From contig CAWEIU010000001.1 in the NCBI GenBank assembly GCA_963809245.1, positions 372,001-436,000 of the forward strand: DNA of 64,000 nt. Reading direction: 5' to 3'. Below the pieces are notes generated by a model. That model was not told where the DNA came from and ran no database searches. It was given only the letters and a program-made list of their open reading frames with translations. A program made the translations under genes and the position numbers. Below, piece by piece: positions 43,031-51,692 of this stretch (positions within the stretch are counted from its first letter, which is position 1; every line of letters starts with the position of its first letter). Source of the DNA: Roseiarcus sp963809245. Its GTDB lineage: Bacteria > Pseudomonadota > Alphaproteobacteria > Rhizobiales > Beijerinckiaceae.

Positions 43031-43879
43031 ATGTCAACCGTCCCCCTCCCGAAAATCCTTTATGAGCCCCTTGTTCGCGCCGCGTTGGTCGAGGACCTCG
43101 GGCGCGCCGGCGACCTGACGACGGACGCCATCGTCCCTTCGGACGCGTCTGCAGCCGCGGCGCTCATTTCCAGGGACCACGGGGTGATCGCCGGTCTCGA
43201 CGTGGCGAAGCTCGCGTTCGAGCTGATGGAGCCGGACCTCGTCTTCGAATTCGTTCGGCGGGACGGCGCACGTGTCGCCCCCGGCGAGACGCTCGCCCGG
43301 ATATCCGGACCCGCGCGCGGCCTCCTGAGCGCGGAGCGCGTCGCGCTGAACTTCCTTTGCCGGCTCAGCGGCGTCGCCACCGCGACCGCGGGGCTCGTCA
43401 CCGCAGTCGCGGGCTCCAAGGCGCGCATCGTCTGCACCCGGAAGACGACGCCGATGTTGCGCGCGGTCGAGAAATACGCGGTCAGGGCAGGGGGTGGCTC
43501 GAACCATCGGTTCGGGCTCGACGACGCCGTGCTGATCAAGGACAATCACGTAGCAGTCGCGGGAGGAATCGCCCCGGCGATCCGGCGCGCGCGCGCGAAC
43601 GTCGGCCATATGGTCAAGATCGAAGTCGAAGTGGACACGCTCGCCCAGCTCGATGAGGCGCTGGCGGAGGGCGTCGACGCCGTGCTCCTCGACAACATGG
43701 GCGTCGAGGACATGCGGCGGGCGGTAGACCGCATCGGCGGCCGCGCGGTCTCCGAGGCTTCGGGGCGGATCACCGCACATTCGGCTCCCGCCGTCGCCGC
43801 GACTGGGGTCGACATGATCTCAGTGGGATGGCTGACCCACAGCGCGCCGATCCTCGACGTCGGACTGGACCATCTTTAA
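43031..43879 (+). CDS. nadC: Nicotinate-nucleotide pyrophosphorylase (carboxylating)
   Basis: This 282-residue quinolinate phosphoribosyltransferase makes nicotinate mononucleotide from quinolinate and PRPP. The family blocks are DLGRAGDLTTDAIVP, LNFLCRLSGVATATA, CTRKTTPMLRAVEKYAVRAG with the substrate-binding Arg and Lys, GGGSNHRFGLDDAVLIKDNH and VEVDTLAQLDEAL. It is the third gene of the operon, beginning 3 nt after the nadB stop. A weak GC-rich stem lies after the stop, without a T-run. Confidence 0.96.
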   Translation: MSTVPLPKILYEPLVRAALVEDLGRAGDLTTDAIVPSDASAAAALISRDHGVIAGLDVAKLAFELMEPDLVFEFVRRDGARVAPGETLARISGPARGLLSAERVALNFLCRLSGVATATAGLVTAVAGSKARIVCTRKTTPMLRAVEKYAVRAGGGSNHRFGLDDAVLIKDNHVAVAGGIAPAIRRARANVGHMVKIEVEVDTLAQLDEALAEGVDAVLLDNMGVEDMRRAVDRIGGRAVSEASGRITAHSAPAVAATGVDMISVGWLTHSAPILDVGLDHL

Positions 43880-43930
43880 GGGCGGCGGTCACGCCGCGCC
43901 GCTCGGCCAGCAGCGAAACGAGCCGGACGA

Positions 43931-45151
43931 CTACCCGACCGCGCCCTTCGCGCGCAAAACGTCGATGTCCTCCTCGGAGAGGCCAAGTTCGAACAGGATC
44001 GCGTCCGTGTGCTCGCCGAGACGCGGCGCGGCGCGGTCCGCTGCGGCTGCTTCTCCGTCGATCATGATCGGCGATCTGACGGACGGCGCTCGTCCGCCGA
44101 GGGCGTCGGCGGCGGGAAGGTCGAGCCTCAGCCGTCTCGCGACGACCTGCGGGTCGGCGAACACCTGCTCGACCGTGTTGATCGGGCCGGCCGGGACGCC
44201 TGCCTCCTCGAGGGCGGCGAGCAAAGCGGCGCGCGATCGGAGCTTCATCGCCGCCTCAAGGCTCGTCACGAAACTCTCCCGGTTGCGCACGCGGTCGGCG
44301 TTGGTCGCATAGCGCGGATCGGCGGCCAGCGCCTCGAGGCCGAGAATGCGGCAGACGTCGCGCGTTTGCCGATCGTTGCCGGCGGCGACGATCAATGGCC
44401 CGTCGGCGGCCTCGAACACCTGGTAGGGCACGATGTTGGGATGGGCGTTGCCGAGGCGGCTCGGCGATTCGCCGGAGACGAGGAAATTGAGCGCCTGATT
44501 GGCCAGGACGCTCACCTGCGTGTCGAGCAGCGCCATGTCGATCTCGCCGCCGACGCCGGTGATCGAGCGACGGATCAGCGCCGCCTGGATCGCGACGACC
44601 GCATAGACGCCGGTGAAGATGTCGGCGAAGGCGACGCCGATCTTCTGCGGCTCGCCGTCGGGTTCGCCCGTCAGCTCCATCACCCCGCCCATGCCCTGGA
44701 CGATGAAGTCATAGCCGGCGCGCTGAGCGTAGGGGCCGCCGTGGCCGAACCCGGTGATCGAGCAGTAGACGAGCCGAGGATTGCCCGCTTTGAGGGCGGC
44801 ATAGTCGAGCCCGTATTTGGCGAGGCCGCCGGTCTTGAAATTCTCGATCAGGACGTCGGCGCGGGCGGCGAGACGGCGGACGATCTCGCGCCCTTCGGGA
44901 CGTTCAAAATCGACCGCGAGCGATCTTTTGCCACGATTGCACGCATGAAAATAGGCTGCATCGAGGCGCTCGCCATCCTCCCCCTCCACGAAGGGCGGAC
45001 CCCAGGCGCGCGTGTCGTCGCCGATGACCGGGCGCTCGACCTTGATCACCTCGGCGCCGAGGTCGGCGAGGGTCTGGCCCGCCCAGGGGCCGGCGAGAAT
45101 GCGCGCAAGCTCCAAAACCTTCAGACCCGCAAGCGGTTTATCGGCGCTCAA
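43931..45151 (-). CDS. CoA-transferase family III (CaiB/BaiF)
   Basis: This 406-residue protein has the class III fold: GLKVLELARILAGPWAGQTLA at the N-terminus, ADLGAEVIKVERP, the catalytic Asp in IGVAFADIFTGVYAV, and PVPSGPINTVEQVF-like VPAGPINTVEQVFADPQV. It moves CoA between acyl groups, and the acids used cannot be read from the sequence. The acyl-CoA dehydrogenase pair at 47242-49594, on the other strand, suggests a shared role in degrading carboxylic or dicarboxylic acids. It converges on nadC. Confidence 0.92.
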   Translation of the reverse strand: MSADKPLAGLKVLELARILAGPWAGQTLADLGAEVIKVERPVIGDDTRAWGPPFVEGEDGERLDAAYFHACNRGKRSLAVDFERPEGREIVRRLAARADVLIENFKTGGLAKYGLDYAALKAGNPRLVYCSITGFGHGGPYAQRAGYDFIVQGMGGVMELTGEPDGEPQKIGVAFADIFTGVYAVVAIQAALIRRSITGVGGEIDMALLDTQVSVLANQALNFLVSGESPSRLGNAHPNIVPYQVFEAADGPLIVAAGNDRQTRDVCRILGLEALAADPRYATNADRVRNRESFVTSLEAAMKLRSRAALLAALEEAGVPAGPINTVEQVFADPQVVARRLRLDLPAADALGGRAPSVRSPIMIDGEAAAADRAAPRLGEHTDAILFELGLSEEDIDVLRAKGAVG

Positions 45152-45340
45152 AGACGCCTCCTTTCGCCAAGATCGCCCGCTTGCCGAGCGCTAGCCGAGC
45201 GGCGCGCGCATACGCAAGGCCAATTCCTGCATACCCCGAGAAAATGTATAGCCCAGCCGATTTTTTCTTTGGGTTACCCCTTCCGCGCTCGTTGAACTGC
45301 GTCCAACTTCATGATTTCATGGCTTAAATATGGAGGAATC

Positions 45341-46264
45341 ATGGACATCGTGGACCTTCCGCGAGTCAAGAGAGGCCTCGAGTGGCCTACGCTCGGGCTC
45401 GCGGCCGTCGTTTACGGCCTTTGGTTCGCGACAACCTTTTTCCATCGCTACATTCCGCTCTGGGCTCTCGCGCCAATCGGCGCCTGGACCGTAGCATGGC
45501 AGATGAGCCTGCAGCACGAGATCATCCATGGTCATCCGACGCGTCAGCGCTGGATCAACACCTGGATCGGCCAATGGCCGCTTGTGGTTTGGCTCCCCTT
45601 CGAGACCTATCGCCACAGCCATTTGCAACACCACAACGACACCCGCCTGACGGATCCGCTTGACGACCCGGAATCGTACTATTGGACCGACGAGCAATGG
45701 CGGGCGCTCGGCCGCGTTGGGACGTTTATCGTCCGCCTGCAGTCGTCGCTGATTGGTCGGGTGACGATCGGGCCAGGGTGGGCGATGGGCCGTTTCTGGT
45801 TCCGTGAGGCCAAAACAATCGCAGCCGGAAACAAGCGCGAACTCGCCATTGTCGTTCGCCATCTGCTTGAGGCGGCGGTTGTTTGCCTCTGGGTCTTCGG
45901 CGTTTGCCGCATGCCGTTTTGGACTTACGCCTTGTGCTTCGTCTACGCGGGCACCGGCTTGGCCCTGGTGCGTTCCTTCGCCGAGCACCGCTCTGAAGCC
46001 GCTGTTGAGGAGCGGACCGCTATCGTCGAAGATTTATGGATCTTTGGAACGCTGTTCCTGTTCAACAATCTTCACGCCGCTCATCATATGCGCGGCTCGA
46101 TGCCGTGGTACGAACTGCCACGATGGTATCGGCTGAACAGAACCGCTTTGATCGAGCGCAACGGTGGGCTAGTGTATCATACGTACTTCGACGTCGCTCG
46201 GCGCTACCTGTTTCGACCGCACGACGGCACGTTGCTGCCGCAGCCCGGGCAACGCGCGCCATAA
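45341..46264 (+). CDS. Fatty acid desaturase family protein
   Basis: This 307-residue membrane-bound di-iron protein has the three histidine boxes of the desaturase/hydroxylase superfamily: HEIIHGH, HSHLQHH and NNLHAAHH. Hydrophobic helices lie before the first box and between the second and third. It could be a desaturase or hydroxylase of a fatty acyl or carotenoid-like substrate; acceptor and position are unknown. GGAGGAATC directly before the ATG at 45341 decides the start over an in-frame ATG at 45311. It stands between the CoA-transferase and a PhnD-like gene. Confidence 0.87.
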   Translation: MDIVDLPRVKRGLEWPTLGLAAVVYGLWFATTFFHRYIPLWALAPIGAWTVAWQMSLQHEIIHGHPTRQRWINTWIGQWPLVVWLPFETYRHSHLQHHNDTRLTDPLDDPESYYWTDEQWRALGRVGTFIVRLQSSLIGRVTIGPGWAMGRFWFREAKTIAAGNKRELAIVVRHLLEAAVVCLWVFGVCRMPFWTYALCFVYAGTGLALVRSFAEHRSEAAVEERTAIVEDLWIFGTLFLFNNLHAAHHMRGSMPWYELPRWYRLNRTALIERNGGLVYHTYFDVARRYLFRPHDGTLLPQPGQRAP

Positions 46265-46342
46265 GCCGCGGCGCGAGGCAGGGCGCGATTTTATTCGTCT
46301 GACGCGCGGCGATCGACACACGACACCCTAGGAGCGATCGCG

Positions 46343-47155
46343 ATGGGCGCAGAGTTCGTCGCTGCTCTGCCGATGTACGATTTTCCTTGGACCGCCGACG
46401 CGCAGGACGCGCTATGGCGCGCGCTGGCGGGCCGGTTGCGCCAAGCGGGGATCGCCGCGCCGCCCGCCCTGACACGCGCGCGTCCCCTCGAAGGGATCTG
46501 GCGCGATCCACGGCTGCTGTTCGGGCAAACCTGCGGCTACCCCTATGTGACGAGCCTTGCGGATCGCGTCACGCTGATTGCGACGCCGAGCTACGACTTC
46601 GAGGGATGCGAAGGCGCCTATCATTGCAGCCTTATCATTGCGCGGCGCGAGGATGGGCGAGGGGCGCTGCATGAGTTCCGCGGGGTGCGCGCCGCCCTCA
46701 ACGGACTGACCAGCAACAGCGGCATGAACCTTTTCCGCGCGGCGGTCGCCCCCCTTGCGGGCGGGGCTCCCTTTTTTGCGTCGGTCGAGGTCACGCGCTC
46801 GCATGCCGCGAGCTTGTCGGCCGTCGCCGCAGGAAGGGCCGACATCGCCGCGATCGACTGCGTGAGCTTCGGCCTGCTGCGACGCGCGCGCCCGGATCTG
46901 ACGGCGGCGGTCGCCGTCATCGCACGCAGCGCGCTGTCGCCGGGTCTGCCTTATATCGCCAGCGCGTCGCTATCTCCGGGTATCGTGGCGGCGGTTCGGG
47001 CCGCCCTGGCGGAGACGCTGAGCGATCCCGCATTGGCGGCGACCCGCGCCGCGCTCGGCCTCACCGGCGCAATTGTTCTGCGGAGAGGCGACTATGAGGC
47101 GATCGGAGCCTTCGAACGCGAGGCAGCGGAGCTCGGGTATCCCGAACTGGCGTGA
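46343..47155 (+). CDS. PhnD/SsuA/transferrin-fold protein without signal peptide
   Basis: This 270-residue protein of the periplasmic-binding type II fold opens with VAALPMYDFPWTADAQDALW and has LFGQTCGYPYVTSLADRVTL, then NSGMNLFRAAVAPLAGG and GRADIAAIDCVSFGLLRRA. These are features of phosphonate-binding PhnD-like proteins. No signal peptide or lipobox is present at the N-terminus, and the AGGAG ribosome site before the ATG at 46343 excludes a longer start nearby. It may act in the cytoplasm as a sensor or enzyme; no permease or ATPase genes adjoin it. The ligand is unknown. Confidence 0.82.
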   Translation: MGAEFVAALPMYDFPWTADAQDALWRALAGRLRQAGIAAPPALTRARPLEGIWRDPRLLFGQTCGYPYVTSLADRVTLIATPSYDFEGCEGAYHCSLIIARREDGRGALHEFRGVRAALNGLTSNSGMNLFRAAVAPLAGGAPFFASVEVTRSHAASLSAVAAGRADIAAIDCVSFGLLRRARPDLTAAVAVIARSALSPGLPYIASASLSPGIVAAVRAALAETLSDPALAATRAALGLTGAIVLRRGDYEAIGAFEREAAELGYPELA

Positions 47156-47241
47156 CGATTGACGCACGCGCCGTCATCACGTGTTGACGGCGCGGCGTCT
47201 TCGACGCTTTATGACGCGCGACAAGATCGCGGGAGGAACCG

Positions 47242-48444
47242 ATGGATTTGCGCTTCACCGAGGAGGAGGTGGCGTTTCGCGACGAGGTTCGTCGGTTTGT
47301 GCGCGCGGAACTGCCTCCCTCCATCCGAGACAAGATCGCGGCGGGACGGCACCCCAGCAAGGACGACATCGTGCGCTGGACGCGCATTCTCGCCGCCAGG
47401 GGGTGGTCCGTCGCGCACTGGCCGGCCGAGTGGGGCGGGACCGGTTGGAGCCCTATCAAGCTCCTGATTTTCAACGACGAATTGCAGCGGGCGAATGCGC
47501 CCGAATCGCTCGCTTTCGGCACCAGCATGGTCGGACCGGTGATCTACACCTTCGGCTCGCAGGCCCAGAAGGAGCGCTTCCTGCCGCGCATCGTCGACTT
47601 GAGGGATTGGTGGTGCCAGGGCTTCTCCGAGCCCGGCGCCGGGTCCGATCTCGCGGGGCTTCGCACGAGCGCGAAGCGGGACGGCGACGCCTGGGTGATC
47701 GAAGGCCAGAAGACCTGGACCACGCTCGCCCAACACGCCGACTGGATTTTTGTGCTCGCCCGCACCGACGCCAGCGTGAAGAAGCAGGAAGGCATTTCCT
47801 TCCTCCTGGTCGACATGAAGTCGCCCGGCGTGACCGTCCGTCCGATTCAAACTATCGACGGCGGCCACGAGGTCAACGAAGTCTTCTTCGATTCGGTTCG
47901 CGTGCCGCTCGAGAACCTGGTCGGCCAGGAGAACAAGGGCTGGGATTACGCGAAATTCCTGCTCGGCAACGAGCGCAACGGCATCGCGCGGGTCGGTATT
48001 TCCAAGGCGCGCATCGCGCGAATTCGGGAACTCGCCTCGCTTGCGACATACGGCGGCCAGCCGAAGTTGGCCGATCCGCTGTTTCGCATGAAGCTCGCCG
48101 CGGTCGAGGTCGAACTGAAGGCGCTGGAAATGACGCAGATGCGGGTGATCGCTGGCGGCCAGGGCGAAAAGGGCAAGCCGAATCCGGCCTCGTCCGTTCT
48201 CAAGATCAAAGGCTCGGAGCTGCAGCAGGCGACGACCGAACTCTTGATGGACGTTGTCGGCCCCTACGTGCTCCCGTACGAGGCCGAGCGCGACGACGGC
48301 GAGCGATGGAACGAGCCGCCGGTCGGGCCGGATTGGGCTGCGACCATCGCGCCGACCTATTTCAACGCGCGCAAGGTTTCGATCTATGGCGGGTCGAACG
48401 AAATTCAGCGCTCGATCATCGCCAAAGCGATCCTGGGGCTTTGA
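47242..48444 (+). CDS. pimC: Acyl-CoA dehydrogenase, PimC-like large subunit
   Basis: This 400-residue flavoprotein starts with MDLRFTEEEVAFRDEVRRFV; HWPAEWGGTGWSPIKLLIF, the FAD-contact SEPGAGSDLAGLRTSA and the C-terminal ISIYGGSNEIQRSIIAK-type end are present. The N-terminus and the paired gene after it match pimeloyl-CoA dehydrogenase PimC/PimD of Rhodopseudomonas. Such pairs oxidise dicarboxylyl- or branched acyl-CoA esters. The exact substrate is inferred, since similar heterodimers occur in steroid and terpenoid pathways. The pimD-like gene begins 1 nt after the stop. Confidence 0.85.
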   Translation: MDLRFTEEEVAFRDEVRRFVRAELPPSIRDKIAAGRHPSKDDIVRWTRILAARGWSVAHWPAEWGGTGWSPIKLLIFNDELQRANAPESLAFGTSMVGPVIYTFGSQAQKERFLPRIVDLRDWWCQGFSEPGAGSDLAGLRTSAKRDGDAWVIEGQKTWTTLAQHADWIFVLARTDASVKKQEGISFLLVDMKSPGVTVRPIQTIDGGHEVNEVFFDSVRVPLENLVGQENKGWDYAKFLLGNERNGIARVGISKARIARIRELASLATYGGQPKLADPLFRMKLAAVEVELKALEMTQMRVIAGGQGEKGKPNPASSVLKIKGSELQQATTELLMDVVGPYVLPYEAERDDGERWNEPPVGPDWAATIAPTYFNARKVSIYGGSNEIQRSIIAKAILGL

Positions 48445-48445
48445 G

Positions 48446-49594
48446 ATGGACTTCGATCTCAACGAAGAGCAAAGGCTGCTCGCCGACAACATCGCGCGCC
48501 TAATGAAGGACCGCTACGGGTTCGAGAACCGCAAGACCTATCAGGCGACGACGCACGGGTTCAGCGAGGAGCTCTGGCGCCGCTACGCCGAGCTTGGCCT
48601 GCTTGGGCTTCCCTTCAGCGAAGAGGACGGTGGTTTCGGCGGCGGCGCTGTCGAGACGATGCTGGTCATGGAGGCGTTCGGCCGGGCGCTCGCCCTCGAG
48701 CCCTATCTGGCGACCGTCGTGCTCGCCGGCGGCGTCATCCGGCGCGCCGCCAGGCAGGAGCTGCGCGCCGAGCTCGCCCCGCAGATCGCCGCGGGGGATC
48801 TGCGCCTCGCCTTTGCCCATAGCGAACGCCAATCCGGCTGGGACCTCTTCGATGTCGCGGCAAGCGCGCGCAAGGATGGCGGCGGTTACGTCCTGGACGG
48901 CGAGAAGGGGCTCGTGCTGCACGGCGACAGCGCCGACAAACTCGTCGTCAGCGCCCGTATCGCAGGCGGACAACGCGAGCGGGCGGGTCTCGGCCTGTTT
49001 CTCGTCGATGCGTCGGCGCCTGGAGTCGCGCGGCGCGGCTATCCGACGCAAGACGGGCAGAGGGCGGCGGAGATCACGCTGACGAATGTGCGGGTGGAGC
49101 CGGAGGCCGTGATCGGCGATCCCGAGAACGCCGCATCCGTTATCGAGCGCGTCGTCGAGGAGGCGATCGCCGCGCTGTGCGCCGAGGCCGTCGGCGCTAT
49201 GAGCGAAGCGCAGGCCATGACGGTCGAATATCTCAAGACGCGCAAACAATTCGGCGTGCCGATCGGTTCGTTCCAGGCGTTGCAGCATCGCGCCGCCGAC
49301 ATGGTGGTCGCGCTCGAGCAGGCGCGCAGCATGATGATGTTCGCGACGATGATGGCGGGGGAGGACGACGCTGCGGCGCGCGCCAAGGCTATCTCGGCGG
49401 CCAAGGCGCAGATCGGACGTTCGGCGAAGTTCATCGGGCAGCAGGCGACGCAGCTCCATGGCGGCATCGCGATGACTTACGAATACAAACTCGGTCATCT
49501 CTTCAAACGCATGACGATGATCGACATGGCGTTCGGCGACGCGGACGCCCATTTGCGACGCCTCAGCGAAGCGGATAGCTTGTTTGCTGCATAA
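48446..49594 (+). CDS. pimD: Acyl-CoA dehydrogenase, PimD-like small subunit
   Basis: This 382-residue partner of the preceding gene begins MDFDLNEEQRLLADNIARLM, with LGLLGLPFSEEDGGFGGGAV, VETMLVMEAFGRALALEPY and the C-terminal QLHGGIAMTYEYKLGHLFKR. The glutamate base usual in single acyl-CoA dehydrogenases is not obvious, as in other alpha-beta heterodimeric members where each subunit contributes part of the site. Start and stop spacing (TGAGATG) with pimC indicates translational coupling. No beta-oxidation hydratase or thiolase genes adjoin it. Confidence 0.85.
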   Translation: MDFDLNEEQRLLADNIARLMKDRYGFENRKTYQATTHGFSEELWRRYAELGLLGLPFSEEDGGFGGGAVETMLVMEAFGRALALEPYLATVVLAGGVIRRAARQELRAELAPQIAAGDLRLAFAHSERQSGWDLFDVAASARKDGGGYVLDGEKGLVLHGDSADKLVVSARIAGGQRERAGLGLFLVDASAPGVARRGYPTQDGQRAAEITLTNVRVEPEAVIGDPENAASVIERVVEEAIAALCAEAVGAMSEAQAMTVEYLKTRKQFGVPIGSFQALQHRAADMVVALEQARSMMMFATMMAGEDDAAARAKAISAAKAQIGRSAKFIGQQATQLHGGIAMTYEYKLGHLFKRMTMIDMAFGDADAHLRRLSEADSLFAA

Positions 49595-49631
49595 AACAGC
49601 GCCGCTCAAGGCGGCGCGCAGGGGTATTCGT

Positions 49632-50528
49632 TTGCAGGCCAGTCCAGTTTTTTTCCTCGGCGTCGACGGCGGCGCAACGCGGTGTCGGGCGCGGCTGCGC
49701 AACCGCATGGGCGCGCTTCTCGCGGAAGTCGAGGGGCCGGCGGCGAATATCTATGTCGATTTCGACGGCGCGATCGCCAATGTCCGCGCCCAGATGGAGG
49801 GCGTCGCCGCGAAGGCTGGGCTCGACGGGGATGCGCTGTCGCGGACGGCTCTCGCCATGGGGCTCGCCGGCCTCTCCAGCACGGAGGACGCGCAGCGCGT
49901 CGAAGCGCGTTTCGAGGGAATGAGCGGGGTCAAAGCGGCCAACGACGCTGTGACGGCGTGTCTGGGCGCACACGGCGGCGCCGACGGCGCGCTGGTGATC
50001 GCCGGCACCGGCTCAGCCGCCGTCGCCCGCGCGCGAGGCCGCGAGACAGTCATCGGCGGGCGCGGGTTCCTGCTCGGCGACGATGGTTCAGCGGCGCGGG
50101 TTGGGGCCGATGCGGTCCGAGCGTCGCTGCGCGCCCATGAAGGACTGGGGCCGGCGTCGGCAATGACGCATGAAATCATGCGCCGATTCAGCGACGATCC
50201 GCTCGTCGCGATCCAATGGGCGATCACCGCGAAGCCTTCGGGCTACGGCGCATTTTCGCCGCTCGTTTTCGAATGCGCTGCGGCGGGGGACGCGGTCGCG
50301 CTCGCCATCGTGGCGGCCGCAGCGCACGCCGTCGACGCGCTGATCGAGGCGGCCCAGGCGCTCGGCGCCGAACGCGTCGTCTTGGTCGGCGGCTTGAGCC
50401 AGCCGGTGAGGCCTTATCTCTCGCCTTCGTCCCTCGCCGCGCTGCGTCGTCCGCTGTTCGACGCCGTGGACGGCGCCATCCTTCTCGCGGGCGGTGTGCT
50501 GCCCGAGAGCGAATTCAGCGAAACGTGA
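49632..50528 (+). CDS. N-acetylglucosamine kinase-like (BadF/BadG/BcrA/BcrD ATPase family)
   Basis: This protein of about 298 residues has the sugar-kinase/HSP70/actin fold: phosphate 1 motif FFLGVDGGATRCRARL, AMGLAGLSSTEDAQRVE, phosphate 2 ALVIAGTGSAAVARARG and the adenosine motif RVVLVGGLSQPV. It is probably an N-acetylglucosamine kinase, because nagA follows in a GTGA overlap. The start is uncertain: TTG 49632 has AGGGG seven bases upstream and fits the domain, while TTG 49584 would overlap the acyl-CoA dehydrogenase gene. Confidence 0.85.
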   Translation: MQASPVFFLGVDGGATRCRARLRNRMGALLAEVEGPAANIYVDFDGAIANVRAQMEGVAAKAGLDGDALSRTALAMGLAGLSSTEDAQRVEARFEGMSGVKAANDAVTACLGAHGGADGALVIAGTGSAAVARARGRETVIGGRGFLLGDDGSAARVGADAVRASLRAHEGLGPASAMTHEIMRRFSDDPLVAIQWAITAKPSGYGAFSPLVFECAAAGDAVALAIVAAAAHAVDALIEAAQALGAERVVLVGGLSQPVRPYLSPSSLAALRRPLFDAVDGAILLAGGVLPESEFSET

Positions 50529-51679
50529 GCGTCACGCCAATGTTGCAGGTCTTTTACGGCGCCCGCCTGTTCGACGGTCTGACGATGCACGAGGACCGTG
50601 CGCTCGTCGTCGAGGACGGCTTGGTCCAAGCGCTCGTCGCCGTCGCCGATCGCCCGCGCGGCGGGATTCAGCGCGATCTCGGCGGCGGCGTTCTCGCGCC
50701 TGGTTTCGTCGATTGGCAGGTCAACGGCGGCGGCGGCGTGCTCTTCAATGCGACGCCGACTGCCGAAGCGATCGAAGCGATCGCGGCCGCTCATCGTCGT
50801 GAGGGAACGACCGCCATCCTGCCGACCTTGATCACCGACGCGCCCGAGGTGCTTGCCGAGGCGCTGCGGGCGGCGCGTGAAGCGGTCGCCCGGCCGACGG
50901 GATCCGTCGGCATGCACGTCGAGGGACCCTACATCGACGTGCGCCGGAAAGGCGTGCATCAGCCGGAATACATTCGGCCGATGCGGGACGAGGACGAGGC
51001 GCAACTGATCGCCGCTCACGCGGGCGCGATGGTTGTGACTGTCGCGCCGGCCTCGGTCTCGGTCGATCGCATTCGCCGCCTCGCCTCGGCTGGCGTGATC
51101 GTCAGCCTCGGTCACACCGAGGCGACCGCGGAGGAGGCGAAAGCGGCCTTCGCGGCGGGCGCGAGCGCGGTGACGCATCTCTTCAACGCGATGAGCCAAC
51201 TCGCCTCGCGCGCGCCGGGCCTCGTCGGGGCGACGCTCGCCGCGCCTGACGTCGTCTGCGGCCTTATCGCCGACGGGCACCACGTGCACGACGACGCGAT
51301 GCGTGCGGCGTTCAACGCCAAGGGCGCCGAGGGCATCGCGCTCGTGTCGGACGCGATGCCGCCCGCCGCCGGCGGCCCCCCGACCTTCCGTCTCCAGGGG
51401 CGGCCGATGACGCAGTCGGGAACGCGGCTTGTCTCCGAGGACGGCGCGCTCGCCGGCGCGGCGATTACGATGCTCGACGCGGTTCGCTATGTGGTGCGCA
51501 CGATGGGGTTGCCGCTGGCGGACGCCTTGCGCATGGCGACATCGACGCCGGCTCGGATGCTTAGGCTACAACGCGCGATCGGACATTTCGCGCCGGGCGC
51601 GCGGGCGGATATGGTCCATCTCAGCGACCGGCTCGACCTTGCAGGCGTTTGGCTCGGCGGCGACGAAGCGTCCCGCTGA
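50525..51679 (+). CDS. nagA: N-acetylglucosamine-6-phosphate deacetylase
   Basis: This 384-residue amidohydrolase removes acetate from GlcNAc 6-phosphate. The sequence blocks are APGFVDWQVNGGGGVLFNAT, the metal Glu in MHVEGPYI, His in IVSLGHTEAT and VTHLFNAMSQL, GLIADGHHVHDDAM, and the catalytic Asp in LVSDAMPPAAGG. The GTG at 50525 overlaps the kinase stop (GTGA); an ATG 15 nt later is the alternative. GlcN-6-P deaminase (nagB) and a GlcNAc transporter are not in the window, so the sugar probably comes from cell-wall recycling or another locus. Confidence 0.94.
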   Translation: MSVTPMLQVFYGARLFDGLTMHEDRALVVEDGLVQALVAVADRPRGGIQRDLGGGVLAPGFVDWQVNGGGGVLFNATPTAEAIEAIAAAHRREGTTAILPTLITDAPEVLAEALRAAREAVARPTGSVGMHVEGPYIDVRRKGVHQPEYIRPMRDEDEAQLIAAHAGAMVVTVAPASVSVDRIRRLASAGVIVSLGHTEATAEEAKAAFAAGASAVTHLFNAMSQLASRAPGLVGATLAAPDVVCGLIADGHHVHDDAMRAAFNAKGAEGIALVSDAMPPAAGGPPTFRLQGRPMTQSGTRLVSEDGALAGAAITMLDAVRYVVRTMGLPLADALRMATSTPARMLRLQRAIGHFAPGARADMVHLSDRLDLAGVWLGGDEASR

Positions 51680-51692
51680 GCCGCGGCTTCGG

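Noticed and set aside
43880..43930. Terminator after nadC
   Set aside because: Only a 6-bp GC stem (GCGGCG/CGCCGC) without a T-run could be drawn, too weak to list.
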